A stretch of 64,000 bases of DNA from Tubulanus polymorphus (lineage: Eukaryota; Nemertea; Palaeonemertea; Tubulaniformes; Tubulanidae): NCBI RefSeq assembly GCF_964204645.1, contig NC_134034.1, positions 5,015,414-5,079,413 of the forward strand, written 5' to 3'. A program made the position numbers and the translations under genes. Under the pieces are notes generated by a model. The model was given only the letters and a program-made list of their open reading frames with translations, was not told where the DNA came from and did not search any database. Of the stretch, positions 1 to 12,147 are shown in pieces (position 1 is the first letter of the stretch; each line of letters starts with the position of its first letter).

Positions 1-683
1 TCGTATGGAATAACGAAACAACCGCAATATTTAGAAAATACAGAATTTTTTGCGCATTTGAAGCCCTCAACCATCAAAATCGGTGAAGGATTTCGCGTCG
101 AACTCAACGTTTTAAATTTTGAAATCGGCAAAAACCGGCGTCATAGCATTTTCGGTCCAGGCGATTTCGGCCGTAATTTCGTGTTCAAAGACATATAATT
201 CACGAACTATTCATTGGAAATTAACGGGATTAGTTTCGTTAGAAGCAGAAAGATATGAGCTTTCATATCATGCCTGGATTATCAAAATCGGATGAGAAAT
301 AACGAAATAGTAAGCGACTGAAGTTGAGTGGTTTGTGAGCGTCGTTAGCCCCCTTGTTATTCTATATATACTATATACATTGGATTAACAGATTATCGTT
401 TTTACATTACCAACAACTTTGATACGAGCCCCTGTGATGCCGATGGGGATATTCAATTCATTCGCGATGATTAATCACCTGTGAATACTGAGGTCTAATT
501 GTCTTTTTCTGTTGACGTTGTTTCTTGATGCAAAACCAGCTCCAAATAACATTGAGCTGCGTCTCTCCTCCTCTTTAACTCTCTCTACGCCTGTCATTGA
601 GTATCAGTATTCAAAACTCACACCACCAAACAGCCTAGCCTCAACACAATAATGGAATGATGCTTGTCTGTAGAGTTTCCAGA

Positions 684-722
684 ACCTGTCATGTCAGGTC
701 TCAAGACCTGTCATGTCAGGTC
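684..722. repeat. Two direct copies of a 17-bp palindromic motif
   Basis: The motif ACCTGTCATGTCAGGTC occurs at 684-700 and 706-722. Each copy is nearly self-complementary around TGTCATGTCA. No function is evident. Confidence 0.7.
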
Positions 723-1644
723 CCGAAAAAAACCCAAACTCACGACAATATTTGACGAAACGGCGAAATATCTAGGCATGTGCTAGACGAATGGAAGAAC
801 ATTTTGAGTTGAGTGAATATTCTGACCCGTCGTAAATATCGAAAATGATTTAACAATAACGATAAGAAAAACGTTCTGCACTAATAATTCATTTGAAAGG
901 TTGATTTATAAGAAAATAAGATTTTATGTGTAAACTATGACTTATTTCTTTATTGAAGGGAAAAAATACGTTTCAGGCATAGATAGATTAATTAATGTAG
1001 AAATAAGAGAACAGTATAAGAGAATATTTTCAAGAGGTGAATCGAGGTCTTGATGATATTTCGTTTCCGCAATAAGACGCTGAAAAATATCTGCTCACTA
1101 TCACAGCATTATGAGCTTTCCGGTTTGCTCGGCTACCCGTACTGGCGGGGTAGAGAGGCCAATGAAAACTCCGGTTTGCTGCACTACCCCTCTTTGCGGG
1201 GATGCGGTATGATGTTTGATCTGACAGTTTCAAGTGGTTAATTGGTGTTTCAAGTGCTTACAACGATGCTTATTACTTCATGTGGTACATGGTGGTTTAA
1301 AAAGATTTCACGCTCACCGCTTGGGCTTCGTAGAAAGACCACTGCCTGTGGCCTTCCCAAATTTTAATTGTCCTGTCCGATTTGGTTTCGTCCAATTGAG
1401 AGACTGCCTTTTCCAGTTAGGGAATTTTTGGATCACATAACTCAGGAAATGACTTACGCCTTTGGGCCCCTTCGTCGGTTCCACATGTTTCATTTGCGCT
1501 ATAGACCACAGGCAATGGTGACACCATGATGGTCAGAAACTGACCAATTGAGATATCCCCGAGTCTGAACACTTGACTTCGAATTTCGGAAATTTTTCAA
1601 GTCATGTTTTTTTTCAAACTACTGAGGAATCGTCATTACAAATT

Positions 1645-1846
1645 CATAAACTGACCATCACTGACCACCACTGACCATGCAATTCATCCTTCTCGAATGT
1701 GAGAACGATATATCGGTACCGCGTTTGGTGTGAAGCTAGAAAGGATCATAAATTGACCATCACTGACCACCACTGACCAATTTAGACTTATCGAATGTAA
1801 GAACGATATACCGGCACCGCATTTGGTGTGAAACTAGAAAGGATTC
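1645..1846. repeat. 102-bp tandem duplication
   Basis: A unit beginning CATAAACTGACCATCACTG at 1645 recurs at 1747 with about 10-15 percent differences. Both copies contain three TGACCA-type words and end in a GAACGATATA...CTAGAAAGGAT segment. Confidence 0.8.
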
Positions 1847-3140
1847 GCCATAAAATTCACTCATTAAATGACTCAACGAATAGAAAATGTTTGCGAGAAG
1901 CACCACCTACAAATAAGTTATGATAAGATTAAATCTATGGTAAATCGATGCTTAAAAAACAATTAAATCACAAGATGACTAACTGCCGTCTTTCAACCAA
2001 TCAGCGCGATACCAATTAATTAAATCATTAAACGCATTGGGCTCCTAATATTTGAAATCATTTGTTACAACTGTTCTTAAGACTTAGCCATTTTTGTTTC
2101 AGAAAACCGCCTACTAGACCAGTGGTCACCAAGGCATTAAAAAAGTTTTGAAAATTGGATGGTAACGATTTTTCAAAAAACTGTTTCGATTTCAAGTTTT
2201 TTTTTTACTCTTGTATAGAATTCACTATATGAAAAGTGTTCATAGGAATTGAAATTCGGTGTGATATCAGTCACCTGTTACCCCTTCATTGTCAGTTCTT
2301 TATTGCACTATCATGCGCTCTTTTTAAATCTAAAATAGAAAAAAACATGTGTGTTTCCTTATAAACAAGGTTAAATTCCAAACGCACATGAAATATGGAG
2401 CCTGTATCACACGATATACACATCTAGCATTTTCTCTAACTAGGCCCTTTCCAAATGGCAATTGTTCAGTTTTTTAACGGCCGACATTCAGAGGCACCTA
2501 AAAACCGGTGGTAGCGCATGAGATTTTCAGTGTAGGCTACATCTCACATCGACTCGGCTCGCGGTCGGTTGTTTAACACATCTGGTTGACACTAGTTTCA
2601 CAGTTGACGAATTCAGAAAACTTTTTTCAAATATCATTGATAACATCTTAAACATAGTATTCTTCTCACATTTCGCTGATTCCATAGATACGTTTTTATG
2701 AAAATTGCTCCAGTTATGACGGATTTAAACATACGTGTAAAACGATTATTTTCAAAATATTCAATTTTCTCCGATTTTGAAGAAATTTTGACACAATATC
2801 ATCTCCACTCGACACATGATTTTACTTCGGCGCCTTTGAAGGGAGTGTCACTTGTTGTTGAGTTCATACTTAGTCAAACAACGAGATATGCCTGATTCCT
2901 TTTTAAAATTTAAATTTCGACAGATATCATCAAATTACTAGAAAAGGACAGCAGCTTTCGGTCATACGCGAAAAATACCTAAAATGCAGTCCTAGGGTTA
3001 TGGAAAAACAGGACACGAAACATACAGAAAAATCCATTGTTTGGTAGACTGAAATTATTGAACTCTTAAATAACAACATTCAGAGAAACAAAAACATAAG
3101 AATATATTCTCGCCCGCCCGTTAAAAAAACATAACGTAAT

Positions 3141-3213
3141 GATATGAGGAAACGTGTCATCTTTAATTGAAATCACATGATTTCAATTTAAAGACGACAC
3201 GTAGCCTCATATC
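3141..3213. repeat. Near-perfect 35-bp inverted repeat (hairpin)
   Basis: The arms at 3141-3175 and 3178-3213 are almost exactly complementary and separated by only 2 bp. They begin GATATGAGG and end CCTCATATC. It could be a small MITE relic, but no target duplication was recognised and the sequence does not match the termini of elements A-D. Confidence 0.75.
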
Positions 3214-6200
3214 AAATGATATGAACGCAACAGAGCCTATATATTTCTCTTAGGAGGATGGGTCTCCACGTTCATAGGATACGAGATTCGTGGGTTCGAA
3301 TGATGAATACAACTGATAAAGCCCCAATTTCACTGATTCTTGCACATAAATGTTCAAAGGCGCTTCAGAGTAATCGAGTAAACAGGTGTGTTTTTAGGAG
3401 TCTTTTGAATTTAAATTCAAATCGGGGTTCATGGCGAAGATTGAGCATTCTAGGGCTGGAGCAAGAAACGTGTGGGATCTTCCGCCAAAAGTATCGCCAA
3501 AGAGATAAGGAGCCAGTCCGCGGTGGCTATTGAAAGCGACGACCGCATATGAATGCATTGATTGAATCTCAAAAGTCAGATTATATAAAATTGAACATGA
3601 TATATGGATAGGTTATTGCATATATACTGGTAAAAATGATGCTCAATATGTGATATAAATGTTCAATCAAAAAGTAGAAACTGAATCCATTCAGTAGGGT
3701 ATTGTTAGAACATCAAACACTCAAATTCCATCCTCTGTTAGATTGGTAGCCAGTGAGAAAGTATCGTGGTCCCTAATTTTAGTTGTCGTTGGAAAGTTGG
3801 AGTTTGTGTTAAGATGAATGAGTTTAAAATGGAGTGGAATGTCTATAACTCAAACTTTTTATTGATCGTGAAAAATTGTAGTAACATATTTGACTCTACG
3901 GTTGGTTTTAGATTGTATCTCTCCACGCCAGAGGTATTCACGGATATCGGACTACAAACAAATTCCTTTGGTAAAGCTCAACTTTGCAAATTCCTGGAAA
4001 AGCTCGCCTCGGATATCGCAATAATGATTAAATATTAATTTTCCCAAAAATTCTCCTCTTCGAAAAACCTAAACAACTAATGTACGCTTGCTTGCCAATG
4101 CACTATTGTTGCCTTTTCTAGCTATTTGTACTGTTTGCCACAAAAAGATTGCATCCTCTAAAACAGGAATTAGGGATACAGCTCTGGGACCAGTTTCTCA
4201 GAAGTTAGTTTGAATTAACTATTATACATGACCAAATACATTATTTATATGAAAAAGATCTACTATGTACACATTTCAAATTTCAAAAAAAGTTTTATCA
4301 TTATAAAATTACGACACAACGTTCGATCTCTCACTAGAGATCATCTTTTTTGACGCCTTATAAAACGTTACCATTATGAAACCTAAACAATGTTAACCAT
4401 TCAGCGTCATTTTACAAACGACAGCCGTAAATCGATGTGCAAAACGACACAGGTCTATGTGTACACAAACAAGCTATCTGGCAAAATGTTATTGACATAG
4501 ATGTAGAATGGTTTCCTGTGATTATATAATGACCTATATTTGAACGTCGAAATATTATATTGCATTGAATATCATTAGAAGACGTATTGTAATAGTAAAG
4601 GATGTATGATTATATCAGAAGCGGCAGGCATAAATAGAAATGATAAGTAAATCGGATTATTCGGTTAAATGGCGGATGTATACACGATTTGGAAGTCTGA
4701 TATAAAAGTCAGACCCTGACGTGGGCATGCCGGTGGAATGACGAAGCTATCTACGATGTGTGTAGGGCCGGCGTGAATTTCATCAGCGGCTACAAGCGGT
4801 CGATATGAAAATGTGTAAACATATGATTTCAATATTCAAACGTTTTAGAAAATATGTTTGATATTAGGAGTATGCAGGTTTCGTGAGATTAGCAATTTAT
4901 AATAGCATAGCTATCATATACGGCTCCGCGTCCTCTGATTGCATGTGTATTAGGTGACAATTCAATTCAATTTTTTATTGATCCTTATTACATTGAAATT
5001 TCGGGATAAAATTCCCAAATTCAATAAATACCAAATTTTAAAATAAATTAATACAACATACATGACACACGGGTAATTCATACAGAACAACATAAGCATG
5101 TTATTTTAAATGACAATGTCTACTTCAACCCACCCAGACTCAAGACTCTTAGGATATCGAGTGACGGCCAAACCCGTGGCCCGGGCCGGCTGGCTAGGCC
5201 ACACGATATGCTCGAAGTCATGATGAAGCAGACATCAGAAGAGCTCGTTCTTCAACCATGGAGGCAATGAAGTTGCAGACCAGCTTAGAGGCATAAGTAA
5301 ATGAAGTCGGTCGCAAGTTCGCGATCAATTATTGAGAATTTTTAATAAAAAAATTTAAACCACTACTAGAGTCGAAGACCCGCTGTATCATCTACCCAAT
5401 CGCCAAATCTCATCATTCCCCAAATTTCTTAAAACTTCGATTTCAAATTTGCAATTCCACATTAGCTTAGCCAAGAAATTATACATTTTTTTCGCAGGCG
5501 TCAAATAATTTTCTGAAATTAATTTTCTTGTTGAATTTGTACACAGTGAGTTTTCGTATCGTATTATCGTATTATTAATTCTCCGCATTTGAGTGTGACT
5601 ATTCTTCAAGTACAATGTTATTTTAGCAATGTTTAGCAAGTTGTAATTGTCATTATAAATGTTAACTATCCACTGATAAACTTACTAACTTTTGGCAACT
5701 GACCTTAGATCGTGGAATGGTCTCAGGTGGCCTGCTGATCCACTCTTTATTTATACTAATAAAGAAATATAAGACGTAACAAGTATTGAATGTAGAAATA
5801 TAGAAGTACTATTTATCTTTATATCGCGATAATTTGTGTACGTATGATTGAAAAACGATATTCTATCGGGTCTCATGGTACTTATGATTATTGTGTATAA
5901 AATCAATAATTAGCAACGCTCCACTGATACGAAGCAGCCTAAGTTTACATCCTACCATAATTTTCCTCGAAACTCTCAGCATTATTTCAAGGGTCGGTCT
6001 TATGTGAAGAAAATATATGAAGGACATGTTCACAGGTTTAACGAGGCCAAAAATCTCATTTTCATCAAAATTTCAAATTTTTACAAGCAAAGATAATATA
6101 CTTCATGATTTTGGTGCAGAAAAAATGCATGTCCACAAATTGCAAATTGTGTTTTCAAAGTAAACGATTGAGTGTGGAATTGTTTCGAGTTCAGGGTTCT

Positions 6201-6929
6201 CCAATTAACTCTCCGGTATTTTACAGTTGTTTCAATAAGATAAGTCACACTATTGTTGTGATCAGATGGCCAGTTGAATACTTCTTCATTATATTGAAAG
6301 ATGTTATACTTAATGCATCTTTTCTTAGGCCTTACAGCTTTCTCTATTGGTCAGCGTTGTGATCACTCAAAGTTACTCATAAGTTTGAATTCTCACTGAA
6401 CTACTTCATCCCTATAACAAATATATATTTCATATCAGGCAATTAACTTTGATCTGTGGTCAGTTGACTGCAGCTACGAAACATTGAAAACTACTACATT
6501 ATCATTCCATCTATTCACATTTATGATATGATATGATATCTTCTTTAATGTTCAGTTTAAACGTCTTGAACGTAAACGTTTGACAAGTCTCGCATAATAG
6601 TACTGATACGCACGTTCACGCGAGTGAAATGTGAACGTTACAGGCTAAAATGCGCACGTTACAATTACGAATCGAAACGTTGTTCGTTCAAAACCCCACG
6701 TGAAAATCTTTGGCATTTAGTGGGAAATTTCAAAGTTAGCTCGCAACGCACAAAAAAAATCTGACAAGACTTTTCAAGCGACAAATTTAAATGTAAGAGC
6801 TAGTAGTACTAACGAAGGATTCAGGCAATACCCCGTGTCATTTCTAAAAAAAATTAACCGGTAATCAGACAGTACTTGTGTAGCTTGTACAGGTAAAAGA
6901 GTTGTTAGATTTGCGTTCAGGCCAAATGA

Positions 6930-7335
6930 AATTATTTGATACCAGACATGACTAAGTTGTTTCCGAAACAGATAAATATAGCTATGTGGTCAGTATTGGT
7001 CAAGATTTGGTCAGTTGAATAGTTGATAGATGAAAGCCCACACCATATCTAATTATTTGACACCAAACACGACCCGCACCATATCTAGTCGCTCGACGCC
7101 CAAGCACGATTTTATTGCTATTTTATTTACTAAACATGTAAATTACTTATGGAGGGTTCTGGTTAGCACTGGTAACTGGTCAGTACTGGTCAAGTATTGG
7201 TCAGTTAAACAATTTTTAGATTAATGCCCACATCATATCTAGTTAGTTGACACCAAACAATTTATGCAAAACAACTAATTAACTATACGGTACTGGTCAT
7301 GCATTGGTCAGTTAATAGACCAAGGTCCACGCTAC
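6930..7335. repeat. Degenerate repeat with TGGTCAGT words
   Basis: Three to four diverged copies contain one or more TGGTCAGT/TGGTCAAG words, then a CCCACACCATATCTA-like segment and TTTGACACCAAACA. Spacing is irregular. The complementary words (ACTGACCA) occur in the tandem duplication near 1650, so the two arrays may be related. Confidence 0.55.
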
Positions 7336-8765
7336 GAATTATTTGATACCAAACATGATTGGATTGTGTCATTTCGAACATTTATCTGTTGGGCAATTTG
7401 TGGTCAGCCCTGGTTCGTTAGGTTCTTATTTTGCGGGCATTTTATCTCGAAACACCAGAAGACTGAATAACTAATCAATTCAACAGATCATTAATTAATC
7501 GAAATGTAGATCAGTGTTTAACTGATAGTCCTTAGTGTGAATAAAATCTCTCTTGTATGGGTGCTATGGTACTTGGAATCATGTACACCGAACTGTATCT
7601 AATTCTTTTTATTTTCACATTACTACCGTATTTGACTATGATGTTTTCAAGTGGTCTTAAGTAATAGCCGAAAGTCGTTGATTTATGTGAAATTTACATA
7701 CAGCGCCACCCATTGGTAGTAAAACTAACCCGAGCAATAAATAGATACGCTAGCAAACCGGCATTCTCATAATGTTCGGCATCGCTCCATCGGAAGCAAA
7801 CATTGGTTGGGTAGGCCCGACCCTGATGATTGAAGGTAAAACTGCCAGGTTCCACATGCGAAAGTGAAAAAAATCGTCGATTGAGGAAATATTTTGGCGG
7901 CCTATTTTCACCACGTATGAACCTCTGTGAAGTGTGTCTGTGAAAGCCTCCGCCCTAAGCGCACCTGGGCTAAATAAATATTCTTCAATACGCGCTGATT
8001 GGCTAAATAAACAAAATATATTGAAATCTGAAAAGAGGCAATGAATCTTGATAATTGTTCAATTTATAACTTTAAATTGTCTAACAAACGTTTAATTCCA
8101 CACACAGTGTATGTTATACGTAAAGGAAATCATTCAGCATCAGCGGTTTATGCTGTACGGAGCATGTCTATTTGAGTCATTGGGGAAAACCCACTTTCAC
8201 TTTTATATTCATGATGATCAGTCATGCAGTTGCATGTGAATATTAAGTGTGCATAATGCTGAGATCGTTTCATTTGACGGATCTTCATAGTTTACTTGGT
8301 TCAACTATTAAGGTTACTTTCTTAAATATAATGCACGGAAAATGATGTGTTTCCATCACTCAATTCGTATCTTTCCGAACGAAGTTTCTGCAAAAAAATC
8401 ATGGAATGATCTAATAAAACCTGGGTGGCAGATTCAGACAGGTAACACGCACGTGCTCCTGTCGCAATATATTTATCTATGCCGTTTTGAAAATACAACG
8501 GCAATATTTTTCAGGGCACTTTTTCCAGCAGCAACTAATAAGATGTCTCAGTAACTAGAAATTGTATTTAAACCCATGTTTTGTCTGCATGGATACTTTA
8601 CTTGCCCTTTTCAATGTTCATGGATCCGTGGATCCGTTCCTAGATGCCCTTCAAGCATATTTGAAATATGAAATTGATTGATGGACTAGGTCATTTATAA
8701 TTGAAGCTGCCGCGTCTAGCCCCGGGACTCTTGTTTACCTTTAAAGCTGCTCATCTATGCTGGTC

Positions 8766-8970
8766 AGTAATAGGATATATGCGTTTTCATACGATATGAA
8801 ACAACATATACCCTATAAGTCTAATAATTTCATATAGATGAACAATAATTTCTTTATTAAAATTTATATTTTCTTCAACTCGTTAATTACTCGTTTCTTT
8901 TTATATTCTTTTAATTCTACCATTTATTTTACATATTTTTCTGGTATGAAAAGACATATACCCTATTACT
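8766..8970 (-). mobile_element. Mini-element D: internally deleted Polinton-like derivative
   Basis: The segment starts AGTAATAGG and ends CCTATTACT, the same ends as elements A and B. It is flanked by a perfect 6-bp duplication, CTGGTC, at 8760-8765 and 8971-8976. The left end carries an outer and an inner palindrome arm (8766-8820); the right end keeps only the outer arm. Read on the minus strand the interior has the start of the 252-aa penton-like gene with its leader (GTAAAATAAATGG), joined after about seven codons to one unit of the 82-bp tandem repeat seen in element C. It is thus a deletion product of an element related to C, mobilised or fixed as a MITE-like copy. Nothing in it can be coding. 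Confidence 0.88.
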
Positions 8971-9246
8971 CTGGTCCGATTAATGCCTATATCAGTATGT
9001 ACTTCCAAAACTGACTGTGCCACCCGGGATGTCCTCAGCAAAGGAAAGAAATTTAGTAATTATTTCATTTTCCAATATTTCTTTGTGTAAAGCTTCAAGA
9101 AAGGAAGGACAATTATTGCTTGTGGATCGTTTTAATTTCCATTCAAAGCATTCTTTCGTAGTGCATATAGAACTCAAAGCAGCTCAATGTGTCGCAGGAT
9201 ATTTCTTTTAGAAATTGACCTTGTCACTAGAGAGTTTCCCCCATTT

Positions 9247-9600
<354 letters not shown>

Positions 9601-10084
9601 TCGATTTTCGAGGTTAAAAACTTCAGTTTATTTCCAAGAAACACGAACATTTTCCAATGCATTTCTCAACATCGTACGAGACTAACAAGCACGGGCCGAT
9701 CGCACGTGCGATAATTTGAAGGCTTAACGACTGTTCCTCATTTCATTAAATCCTCCAAAAGTTGAAATACGAATGAAGGTCGAAAAAATCAATATTTCAA
9801 AATTTGTAATCATGTTCAAAGATGATTCGTCCCCGGTATGCCGATAAACACGTTGAAACACTTGATACACAAATTCAACAATGCGAAGAAGTTGTTGGAA
9901 ATTGTTTAACCATGAAGATGTAAAATCGTAGAAAAGGTGCCCGGTCTGGCGGATATTTGACGTGGTTTTGTTTGTAGGTTATGTCGATGGCCGCGAACGC
10001 TGACTACAGCGAGGCGGGCAGCTTTAGGTTAGTGCACACGTGTGGATTGTGTTTACAAACAGAATGTCGTTCATGCGCACGCAA

Positions 10085-10165
10085 CAAAATGGCGGAAACT
10101 CTCTTGTGAAAAAAAATCGTTTATTCTCTTGGCGATTTTTTTTCACAAGAGTTTCCACCATTTTG
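10085..10165. repeat. 34-bp inverted repeat near the left end of element A
   Basis: The arms at about 10085-10119 and 10133-10165 pair as CAAAATGGCGGAAACTC... against ...GAGTTTCCACCATTTTG, with a T-rich 13-bp loop. It lies in host DNA outside element A. The rest of 9600-10330 holds nothing I recognise. Confidence 0.7.
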
Positions 10166-10324
10166 AGCTCAGACCACTATTCCAAAATCTTCTATATCCT
10201 AATGTAAAAACAAGAAATTCGAGAGTTTAGTTCATATATAAGAGCGTAAATTCAGGGAAAATCCTGCTTATGGCTCATAGGCCAGCATCCTAGCTACGTA
10301 TTAAAGTAATTTTCGCCCCACATA

Positions 10325-10330
10325 CCCAAC
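10325..10330. repeat. Target-site duplication CCCAAC, left copy (element A)
   Basis: It is identical to 28914-28919 immediately outside the other end. Confidence 0.93.
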
Positions 10331-10716
10331 AGTAATAGGGGTAATAGGCTTTCATACCAAAGGTCGAACGGTCGAGCCCATTAAAAAACAAAATATTAAA
10401 AAACTATAATATATTTTCATAACCGCGTGCATTTTATATCAAAACTAAGTATTTATTCTAAGATATCAATAATATAAAAAGCATATTGTATTAAATCAAT
10501 TGGTCGCTCCACTTCGCTACCGCTCCGCTCCGCGACCAATTGATTTAATTACAATACACAAATTCAAATAATCAAATATATTCAAATGATAATAATTATT
10601 CTATTATTCAACTGAAATGCACGCGGTTATGAAAATATATTATAGTTTTTTAATATATGTTATTAATGAACTCGATCATTAAACCTTTGATATGAAAGCC
10701 TATTACCCCTATTACT
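10331..10716. repeat. Terminal 386-bp palindrome (left hairpin, element A)
   Basis: The outer arm (from AGTAATAGGGG) is complementary to the inner arm ending CCCCTATTACT at 10716. Pairing runs through the AAAAAACTATAATATATTTTC and CATAACCGCGTGCA segments. About 75 nt per side are then unpaired, and an apical stem (ATTAAATCAATTGGTCGC / GCGACCAATTGATTTAAT) closes around a GC-rich loop at about 10510-10530. Outer and inner arms differ at conserved positions: outer CATACCAAAGGTCGAA, inner (complement) CATATCAAAGGTT. The design resembles self-complementary viral termini. Confidence 0.9.
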
Positions 10717-10912
10717 CTTAAAATATTCATATATATATGAATAACATTTAAATCATTGAACTTCTTAAATCAATTTTAATAAAAAATATAGTATTAAAAT
10801 GGAAGCAAATAAGTACTACTGCCCAACATGTAATATCGATATAGATAAATCTCAAAAAGCAAGACACAATAAAACTATAACACATTTAGAGAATAAATTG
10901 AAACTAGAATAT
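10331..10912 (+). repeat. Element A left TIR (582 bp)
   Basis: It is complementary to 28332-28913. The repeat includes a terminal palindrome (10331-10716), an A+T-rich leader and the first 38 codons of the terminal gene. Similarity stops abruptly inside that reading frame at GAATAT. Confidence 0.93.
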
Positions 10913-11050
10913 TTACAGTTATATTCAGAACAGTTAACAAAGGGAAAGAAATTTATTGAATTATGGAATAATGATCCAAATAATGAACAATACGTTGAGG
11001 AATTTGATATCAAGGAATCGAAACAACTTATCAAAAGCAGCGAGGAATGA
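10799..11050 (+). CDS. Small zinc-finger chimera (PolB N-terminus + HNH tail)
   Basis: This is an 83-aa frame. The first 38 codons lie in the TIR and match the polymerase N-terminus, including a Cys-x2-Cys...His...His zinc-finger-like segment (C8, C11, H23, H29). After residue 38 it switches to a tail like the C-terminus of the HNH protein that follows (LQLYSEQL...FIELWNNDPNN). Element B has the same chimera at the equivalent place, so it predates the split of the two copies. The leader is the same early-like signal as that of the polymerase, so the two would be expressed together. Function is unknown; a small DNA-binding regulator is possible, and so is a by-product of TIR exchange. Confidence 0.6.
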   Translation: MEANKYYCPTCNIDIDKSQKARHNKTITHLENKLKLEYLQLYSEQLTKGKKFIELWNNDPNNEQYVEEFDIKESKQLIKSSEE

Positions 11051-11129
11051 AAAAGGATGACGTTGGTCGAAGAAATGGAAGAGGATTCTAAAATTATTAA
11101 CCAATTTAGTAAAAAAATACGTATAATAA

Positions 11130-11798
11130 ATGGAACCAGAACAACCACAAATTATCAATATTACAAATAACACTGGCGTTATAAACATATACTACAAGAA
11201 GTGTTCTAAATGTGAATTAGATAAATTAGCTATAACAGAATTTAGTAAGCGTAAGATTAGCAAAGATGGTTTTCAAAATTGTTGTAAAACTTGTGCTAAA
11301 CTATACACCAAACAATATCGAGAAGATAATATAAAACATTATAATTATTATATGACAAAATATATGAGAGAAAGATATCAAACAGATCTTAATTTTAGAT
11401 TGAAACAATGTTTAAGGACTAGAATAACACAATTATTCAACAAAGAAACACATTCAGAAACACTATCTAATCTATTGGGTTGTTCAGATGAATTTCTCAA
11501 ATCATGGATAATATATCAATTCGACGATAAAATGAATATAGATAATTATGGTGAATACTTTCATATTGATCACGTGTTGCCGATTTCTAAATTTGATATG
11601 AGTGATGATTATAATAAGAAGCTAATCTGGAACTGGAGAAATTTAAGGCCTTTAGAAAAGAAAGAAAATATAATTAAATCCAATAAACTAGATTTACAGT
11701 TATATTTAGATCAACTGGATAAAGCAAAGACATTTGTTGAATTATGGAATAGTATTTCACAGAATCAACCGCATTCTGAGGTTTTGATCAGTGGTTAG
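11130..11798 (+). CDS. HNH-family endonuclease, homing-type candidate
   Basis: The protein has 222 aa. A Cys-x2-Cys at about residues 25-28 and a second Cys-x2-Cys at about 52-55 form a zinc ribbon; between them lies SKRKISKDGFQ, typical of HNH proteins found in large DNA viruses and phages. The nuclease core is FHIDHVLPISKF (about residues 147-158) followed by WNWRNLRPLEKKENIIKSNK. These match the HNH pattern D/H-H...N...N. The start ATG follows GTATAATAA. It lies 79 bp after the small chimera. In element B the homologue sits in a different place, next to the 202-aa gene, so the gene is mobile relative to its neighbours. It may be a homing or resolution nuclease; the role is inferred. Confidence 0.75.
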   Translation: MEPEQPQIINITNNTGVINIYYKKCSKCELDKLAITEFSKRKISKDGFQNCCKTCAKLYTKQYREDNIKHYNYYMTKYMRERYQTDLNFRLKQCLRTRITQLFNKETHSETLSNLLGCSDEFLKSWIIYQFDDKMNIDNYGEYFHIDHVLPISKFDMSDDYNKKLIWNWRNLRPLEKKENIIKSNKLDLQLYLDQLDKAKTFVELWNSISQNQPHSEVLISG

Positions 11799-12147
11799 AA
11801 AGCTGGCAATTCTATTTGAGCTTTGTATGTATATAATACATAGCTTTTGCTTACTACTAAAACATATGTTGCCAAATATATCTTGTTTTCAATTCTAAAG
11901 AATTAATTAACTTCATCACAAAGAACATCTGTGCAGAAATAATTAGTTTTGTCGAACGTGCGCCACATCGGCAGTTAGAAATCAACTTTCACATACATAT
12001 TAGGCATCGGATATTCTCTCTCAAAACACAGTTTACAGTTCTAAATCTAAATGTAAGTACCGTTTTTTGTAGTTATTATGAAGTAGGGAAACCTTTAAAC
12101 ATATTTAAGTACAGTAATTCATTTTCACGATATCTTTTAGATTAAAA
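11799..12147 (+). other. Spacer with candidate 5' leader and intron
   Basis: No gene is seen. Near the end lies a strong splice-donor-like sequence, GTAAGTAC, at 12053, and an acceptor-like TATCTTTTAG ending at 12140, 8 bp before the next ATG. The putative 88-bp intron and the CTAAATCTAAAT before it are conserved at the homologous place in element B (54151 to 54069, minus strand). Confidence 0.45.

Larger units (their letters stand above)
1..8765. other. Gene-poor host DNA
   Basis: No open reading frame here looks like a known protein; the longest are under about 110 codons with no recognisable motif. I see no rRNA, tRNA or clear exon chain. What is visible is listed separately: a short repeat near 684, a 102-bp tandem duplication at 1645, a hairpin at 3141 and a degenerate repeat near 6930. 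Base composition is moderately A+T rich, less so than in the Polinton-like elements further on. Exons of a long-intron host gene could be hidden here and cannot be excluded by reading alone. Confidence 0.6.

Noticed and set aside
3258-3533. 91-codon frame and tRNA-like GGGTTCGAAT
   Set aside because: The T-stem halves do not pair and no acceptor stem is present; the frame has no recognisable motif. At most an old SINE relic.
8322-9211. Frames of 60-70 codons on both strands near 8.3-9.2 kb
   Set aside because: No motif, no codon pattern, and some run across mini-element D or the LTR-like repeat edge.
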